Shown piece by piece: positions 58,776 through 64,000 of a DNA stretch of 64,000 bases. Position numbers and translations under genes: made by a program. The notes below the pieces were generated by a model. That model was not told where the DNA came from. It saw only the letters and a list, made by a program, of their open reading frames with translations, and did no database searches. Source of the DNA: Areca catechu. Lineage: Eukaryota > Streptophyta > Magnoliopsida > Arecales > Arecaceae. The number at the start of each line of letters is the position of its first letter. Within the stretch, counting starts at the first letter, position 1. Where the stretch lies: the NCBI GenBank assembly GCA_021397845.1, contig CM038047.1, forward strand, positions 39,783,210-39,847,209. The letters run 5' to 3'.

Positions 58776-59667
58776 TGTTGCGTCCAAACAAATTACAGCA
58801 AGCTTGAAGTAAAAGAGGAATGGGTCAGGCGGATTTGATCCAGCTTTCCATCATCTATCAAGCTTGAGGGCGTCTGGATTGGAACATATATGATCTAAAG
58901 AAAGATTAGATGGAAGGTGTTCGAAGAATTCGAATTGCCAAAAGGTCCTCCTTCTATTACAATTGTGGGTATTTATAGGCTAAGAGTTAACGTTTATAGC
59001 TGGAATCCACCTGTCAAACGATTAATCCAGATGGTAAACACGTGCGACCAAAGTTGGTCGTAAAGAATTGACCATTTACAGCTGGCATCTATCTGTAAAA
59101 TGGTTAATCCAGATGGTAAACACGTGCAACCAAAGTTGATCGTAAGGAATTAATCTTCTTTTTAGAGTTGATCGTCTCTTCCGAAATCGATCATCTCCTC
59201 CAGAGTTGATCGTCTCTTTCAGAGTTGATCGTCTCTTCAAAGTTGGTCGTCTCTTCTAAAATTGATCGTCTCCTCCAGAGTTGATCATCTCTTGCAGAGT
59301 TGATCGTCTCTTCAGAGTTGGTCGTTTCTTCCGAAATTGATCGTCTCCTCCAGAGTTGGTCTTTTTCTGAAATTGATCGTCTCCTCCAGAGTTGATCATC
59401 TTTCCCAAAGTTAATCATCTCCTGCAACACATAATTATTACCAAATTCCATTCTCAAATAAATCTATCGATTACCTGGAAATGGATCAATTTCGTGTCTG
59501 TTGGTTGTTAATCGGCTTCACACTCTTTGGATGTTGACGAATCATTTTCCAACCATATTTATGCCTTTTAAGCATTGATCAATTCGATACCTTTTGGGCA
59601 TAGACCAATTTCAATTTCAGACTCTTAAAGGGTCAACTTAAACAGATCAATTTATCATATCCTAACA
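58776..59667 (-). repeat. 3' LTR
   Basis: On minus it begins TGTTAGGATATGATAAATTG and ends ggacgcaaca. Start and end both resemble those of the LTR at 44975 (TGTTGGGATATGATAAG, ggacgtaaca). Positions 59160-59425 are a tandem repeat. Confidence 0.85.
59160..59425. repeat. Short tandem repeat inside the LTR (agagttgatcgtctcttc)
   Basis: About a dozen 17-22 bp units with gttgatcgtctct occur in a row. The minus-strand open frame across it (RRRSIS, DDQLWRR) is a translation of the repeat. Confidence 0.85.
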
Positions 59668-60162
59668 CCAGTCCTTCCAGTTTTTGAGTCTACTAAATGG
59701 AAATCAGAAACTGTCAGAAATCTCTGTCCTGGAACGATACGCCCGGATGACATGTCAAACTTTAACTGGAGAGATGGTTACAAAACAACCACCGTATCTT
59801 CTTCCATCATTATAACTTTTTCAAAATCCGAGAAAATTAAAATATCCTTGAAAAAAAAAAAGATATCTGTCTAATCAACAGATCGCAGCCATTGCACCAT
59901 AAAAGCCGTTTCAACCCTTCGAGAATCCCAATTTCCATTAAATATTTTAAGGATAGATGGATGAATCTGGTTCATTCTCAGCGTTGGCAAAGAGATCTCG
60001 GTCCGTTGAAAAGTATTATATAAACATCAAACCTCTCAAAGAAATAGGTTTTCAACCATTTCCGTCTTTTTGCCTTAGGAGCGAAAGAAAAACTTCACAG
60101 GTCAGCCTCTTATTTCTCTTCTGCTTTTCGTAGTTAATCTTCTTTTACTTCCTTTCTTCATC

Positions 60163-62320
60163 ATGGTTAGAATCTTAGAAACTAGTCATGTAGAAAACCC
60201 TGGGAACCTTGAAGAATCCAGTTCTCAACAGCAAAGAAAACAAACTGAACAAGTAAAAATAGGGGATATTAGATCTTCTCTATCCGAACATAGGATATTA
60301 GCATTAAAACAACATTACAATATTTCTAATGAATATGTTGTAATTCTTCCTCTTGCTGAAAATCAAATAGATCGGCCCCCAGCTGGTAGCATTACCATAT
60401 ACGAAGAACACTTAAGAGCCGGACTTAGATTTCCGATCCATCCTTTCTTTCTCATGATCTTCAAACTATATCGGGTATTACCATCCCAACTGACCCCCAA
60501 TAGCATTCGGATTATTTGTGCGTTCTTGATCCTTTGCAAGGACACAAACATAAATCCAAAAACCTCACTCTTTACCTCTTTATTCGTATTAAAAAGAGAT
60601 TTTCACGGTCATGGATGGTGGGTAATCAACCCACGACACGATCAGAAATTTATTTCTGGACTTCCTTCAACCATTCATGGCTGGAAACCAAGCTTCTTCT
60701 ATATCTTCTCTAAAATCCCTTGGGACTTCACAACTAGCCATAGAGAACCCGATTAACTCCAAACGACGGTAAAAAGGTTCTGGCTTCCGATCAAGAGGAT
60801 TACAAGAAGCTTACGGGGATGGAAGTTCTCCGATTAAAGAACTTGACGAAAGAGGGCTTTTTTCAGCGAAAATTAGTCCTAAACCCTCTTTAGGTATTTT
60901 TATTATTGATATTATTTCATCAGTTTTTTGATCAATCTATCTTAATCTCTGACTTCTTTTTAATTATAGATACATCAGTCATGATGGACGTACGAAAACT
61001 CCGGAAGCTTTCAAAGAAAAGGAAGGTAGAAGCCACTTCTTCTATCCAAGAAGAGAGAAAAATCAAGAAATTGAAGAAGAAGATCTGATCAACCCAACAA
61101 CTTCACCAATAGTAACAAGGCATGACTCTCCAATTGTAATAGCTAGTGTGTCGAAGGACGACGAAGTTCCTCTGTCAGCATCTCTTCAACCCCCTATGCA
61201 AAAACAAACAACAAGCATACTAGGAGACAACATACTCCCTTGCCCTATCGATCAACTAGATAAGGGCAAGGCCTCGATGAGAAATGAGGAAGAAAGAACC
61301 CCAGTCGCAAATATTTCGGCTGGTTTCCTCATATATACCGATGATTCTGGCCTAAACGACCTGATGCTGGCTCGTCAACTTACGAAGTCTATAATAATTC
61401 CAAGGGACTGGGAGATAACAAAGCCCTAGCAAATTGATGATACAATATTACAACTTCATTCGACAGTGTTGAAGGTATGAATTATACTTATATTTTGAAT
61501 ACATATTTAACTTTCTTTCTTAGTTTTGGCAAATTCGATTAATATAAGATATGAATTAACAGCTCATCCATGGGATTAATATCATGGATGAAAGTTTGAA
61601 GAATTTTGATCAATTCCGCAAGGTCATGAGTGATGAAGTAAACATGGACAAATTAGAAAAAGAAATAGCTGAAGAACTGAAGAACTCAATGGAAAAGAAA
61701 TTAGGGGAAGCGACGATTAAAATTTTGGTACTGGAGACGGAATTAAGAGAAGCCAGATCAAAGATGAATAGTATGGAATCAAAGTTAAAAAAGAAAAGTA
61801 AAAAGGTCCGATCATTATCCCATAAACTGGAGGGGGCAGAAGAAAAGATTGCAACGGCTGAAAAGAAGGTTTTAGCAGCCGAAGAAAAAATTTTATGAAC
61901 AACTAAAAGAATCGAGCAAGCTGTTGAAGAGGCCGTGAATGGGACGGTCAAGAAATATGTCGAATCAAAAGCCTTCGATGACAAACTCCACGAAGCGGGA
62001 GTTGAGAGTTATAATTATGGTCTTGCCGACTGTTTAAAGAAAGTGAAGAAGTTTACCCTGACCTTGATACTTCCAAGATAGAAGAAGACTCTGATAAAGA
62101 AAATTCTGATGAAGAGAGCTCAGATGAAGAAAACCCAATTGATGAACCCATTTCCGATCAAGCGAAAAAACTAACTGGAGCTCCTACTGATCAATTAGTC
62201 AGATATCAAATCGAAGCACCGGCACCAGTTTCTCAAATCCCATGAGAAATTTTACCAGTTTCTTTTGTAGATCAAAGTGAAATAGAAGGAAGTTCCATCA
62301 AGATCAATGTAACAGATTGA
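60163..62320 (+). pseudogene. Antisense coiled-coil protein gene 1 (PF04195-like), nearly complete
   Basis: Exons are 60163-60893, 60970-61474 and 61563-62320, with GT-AG introns (gtattt...tatag, gtatga...aacag). Exon 1 has a long intact stretch: EHRILALKQHYNISNEYVVI, ITIYEEHLRAGLRFPIHPFF, VLPSQLTPNSIRIICAFLIL, LKRDFHGHGWWVINPRHDQK and TIHGWKPSFFYIF. Exon 2 holds the basic VRKLRKLSKKRKVEA and the SKDDEVPLSASLQPP segment. Exon 3 is a coiled coil (MSDEVNMDKLEKEIAEELKN), then AFDDKLHEAGVESYNYGLAD, a YPDLDTSKIEED end in another frame and an acidic tail. Frameshifts near 60750 and 62045 and a few stops break it. Function unknown. Confidence 0.75.
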
Positions 62321-63075
62321 AAATGTACTAACTTAGTTTAATTTTCAATGAAAAATCTTTCTTTTTAATTTTCGTCAGATTATGAAAATGATCGGATTAG
62401 ATGAACAAGTTTCTAAAGAAAACCGTTTTGATTATAACAGGCTTTACTTAAATCACAAGCATTAACTAATATTTCAAAAAATTCAAAAGAACTAATTTCA
62501 AATAAGTTTGTCAGAGTTTATTAAACACAATTTCTAGTTTATAAGACAAAAACAATTTCTAAGTCGTTAATCTTCTTATTTTTATAAAAACTTTTCCCGA
62601 CGAGGTAGATGATCATACTTACTTTGCCAATCATAACTTTTTGTCAGAAGTATGACTGAGAAAAACTTTCCTAAACGAAAGAGGTAATTATGTTTACCTT
62701 AACATGTATAATCTTTTTGTCAGAGGTTCAGTTTGAGAGCCATACAACTAAGGGCCGTATAACCATCTTTATCAGAATTTAGAAGGGCATATAGAAGGGC
62801 GCATAAATTTGAAATTCAAATTGTATGCTTTTATATTCATACCTTAGAACTAACTTTCTAAGAACCAGCGACGATATACGAATTCCCGCTAAATAAGGTC
62901 GAAAACGTGTCAAAATCTCCCGTTATCTCGGAATTTGAGCTACAAATTGTAACCATCCACATCTTCTATATAAAGGGACTTCAGGTTCAAGTTTTCAAAC
63001 CACCTTCGTACCAAATACCTCTTTTTTGTAATTTTCGCTCTAAGGCATAGTCTTTATCTTCATCAAATTCAAAAG
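62321..63075. other. Spacer with promoter-like sequence for antisense gene 2
   Basis: A tatataaagggac box at about 62968-62980 lies about 105 bp before ATG 63076. The same box is present upstream of the counterpart gene at 52898. Confidence 0.45.
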
Positions 63076-64000
63076 ATGAAGCCGGGTGATAAGAAATTGC
63101 ATCAGATATCCAAAAGAAAAATAGGACTGGTACGATTCAGAGAAAAAGGTCCTGTGTGAGAAGAAATCATTTATCAAGAAGTGCTTCCATCAAACCTACA
63201 GTTCCTGAATATATCTCATCTTCATCTGAAAAAGAAGAAGAGAACCTTTCCGCTCCTGTTTTAGAGGAAACAAGCCAAAATCCATGTACTAAAGATATTC
63301 CGTCAGAAAAAGGAAAAGCCCCTATTGAAGAATTGGCTAATCTAACAGGTAATAAACCCGTTCAAGTATTGGTTGCTAATACAAGTGTCAACAATCTGAA
63401 ATTGGCGAAAACTATACTGCAATCCATCATTCTCCGAAAAGATTAGGAGATGACTATTAAACAAGGAGTAAAGGAAGCCTTAACTTCCATTTATCCAAAA
63501 ATCTCAAAGGTAAGCAATATTCCTTTCTCTTCTTCATAACAAACTGTTCATACTCTAACAACACAGCAAACCTGTTATATAGTTTGTCAGTGATATCTCA
63601 ATGATTGAAGAAGGTTGGGATCAGGCACAGAATCTCCAAGAAGATCTTCATAGATAATTAGCAATAGTTAAAGAGGAGAAAAATAAAGCCGTTGCCGATC
63701 GGAAAGCCTTCAAAATAGAAGTTCTCTTTATGATAGCGAAGATCATGTCCTTACAGAAGCAATTAAAACAAAACGAAATATATATTCATCAACTCATGGA
63801 AGATGGGGCCAAAAGAAGAAAAAGACTTCAACAAGCCAATGAAGCCATAGAAGAAAAAACTCAATCATATGAGGAGATACTAAATCATAATCTACTGTTA
63901 CAGAAGAGAATATCGCTTCTTGAAGAAGATTTGAGAAAAACCGAATAGGAAAATATTTCGCTGACTCAACAGAAGTCCTCCGTAATTGAGGAATTATGAA
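63076..64000 (+). pseudogene. Antisense coiled-coil protein gene 2, cut by the window end
   Basis: ATG 63076 opens exon 1 (to 63509): LHQISKRKIGLVRFREKGPV, then after a frameshift SSSEKEEENLSAPVLEETSQ and VQVLVANTSVNNLKLAKTIL. Exon 2 begins at 63593 (FVSDISMIEEGWDQAQNLQE) and is a long coiled coil (MSLQKQLKQNEIYIHQLMED, YEEILNHNLLLQKRISLLEE). It matches the gene at 52898-51850 exon for exon. A frameshift near 63150 and several stops are present; the C-terminal end is beyond the window. Confidence 0.7.

Larger units (their letters stand above)
58776..64000 (-). mobile_element. Tat-type element, 3' part only (runs off the window)
   Basis: It has a 3' LTR (58776-59667), a polypurine tract and two antisense genes on plus, in the same arrangement as 51850-56310 but reversed. 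Its gag-pol and 5' LTR must lie right of 64000. It is a close relative of, but not identical to, the 44975-56310 element. Confidence 0.8.

Noticed and set aside
59191..59457. 88-codon minus-strand open frame
   Set aside because: It is the LTR's short tandem repeat in translation (DDQLWRRRS units).

Overview
The window is nuclear DNA of a flowering plant and is almost entirely made of nested transposable elements. No intact host gene is supported. Evidence for a plant genome is the Ty3/gypsy elements with a second RNase H (Tat-type), a tRNA-derived SINE family, a Mutator-like relic with plant mobile domain and Ulp1 protease pieces, and captured fragments of plant genes. A monocot, perhaps a palm, is a guess I cannot verify.

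Layout. 1-4339: a rearranged Tat-type element with its 3' LTR at the left, a spliced coiled-coil gene running antisense to the LTR, tandem repeats, and an inverted LTR piece at the right end. 5161-9393: a complete minus-strand LTR element (TSD GAAAT) that carries fragments of a phosphate transporter, an arabinose-5-phosphate isomerase and a GH9 endoglucanase instead of gag-pol. 10162-14650: SINE copies, a LINE-type RNase H fragment and two long foldback (palindromic) repeats. 16981-22118: a decayed Mutator-like gene (plant mobile domain, then a dead Ulp1 peptidase) split by a 1.57 kb solo LTR of Copia SIRE type. 22490-28690: an AT-rich satellite with a 21 bp register that surrounds a fragment of a cationic amino acid transporter gene with its intron. 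30180-34892: a SINE, an LTR related to the Tat family, a possible second solo LTR, and a small Copia-like LTR with a tRNA-Met primer site next to a second isomerase fragment. 35281-44880: a third foldback element, split by a 7.6 kb non-autonomous Tat-type element that carries two antisense genes. 44975-56310: the one full-length autonomous-type element (TSD GGTTT), with decayed gag-pol on the plus strand and two antisense genes on the minus strand. 56311-58775: a SINE and a MITE. 58776-64000: the 3' part of a relative of that element in reverse orientation, inserted in the MITE and running off the window.

How the parts work together. The Tat-type elements share one plan: LTR, primer site of the tggc(g/a)(c/t)gccaggtag type, gag-protease-RT-RNase H-second RNase H-integrase, a repeat spacer, then one or two spliced genes in antisense orientation next to the 3' polypurine tract and 3' LTR. 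The elements at 1-4339 and 36959-44559 keep only the antisense genes, so they could move only with enzymes supplied by an autonomous relative. All reading frames examined carry stops or frameshifts. The antisense genes are the best preserved, and their GT-AG introns fall at the same places in every copy.
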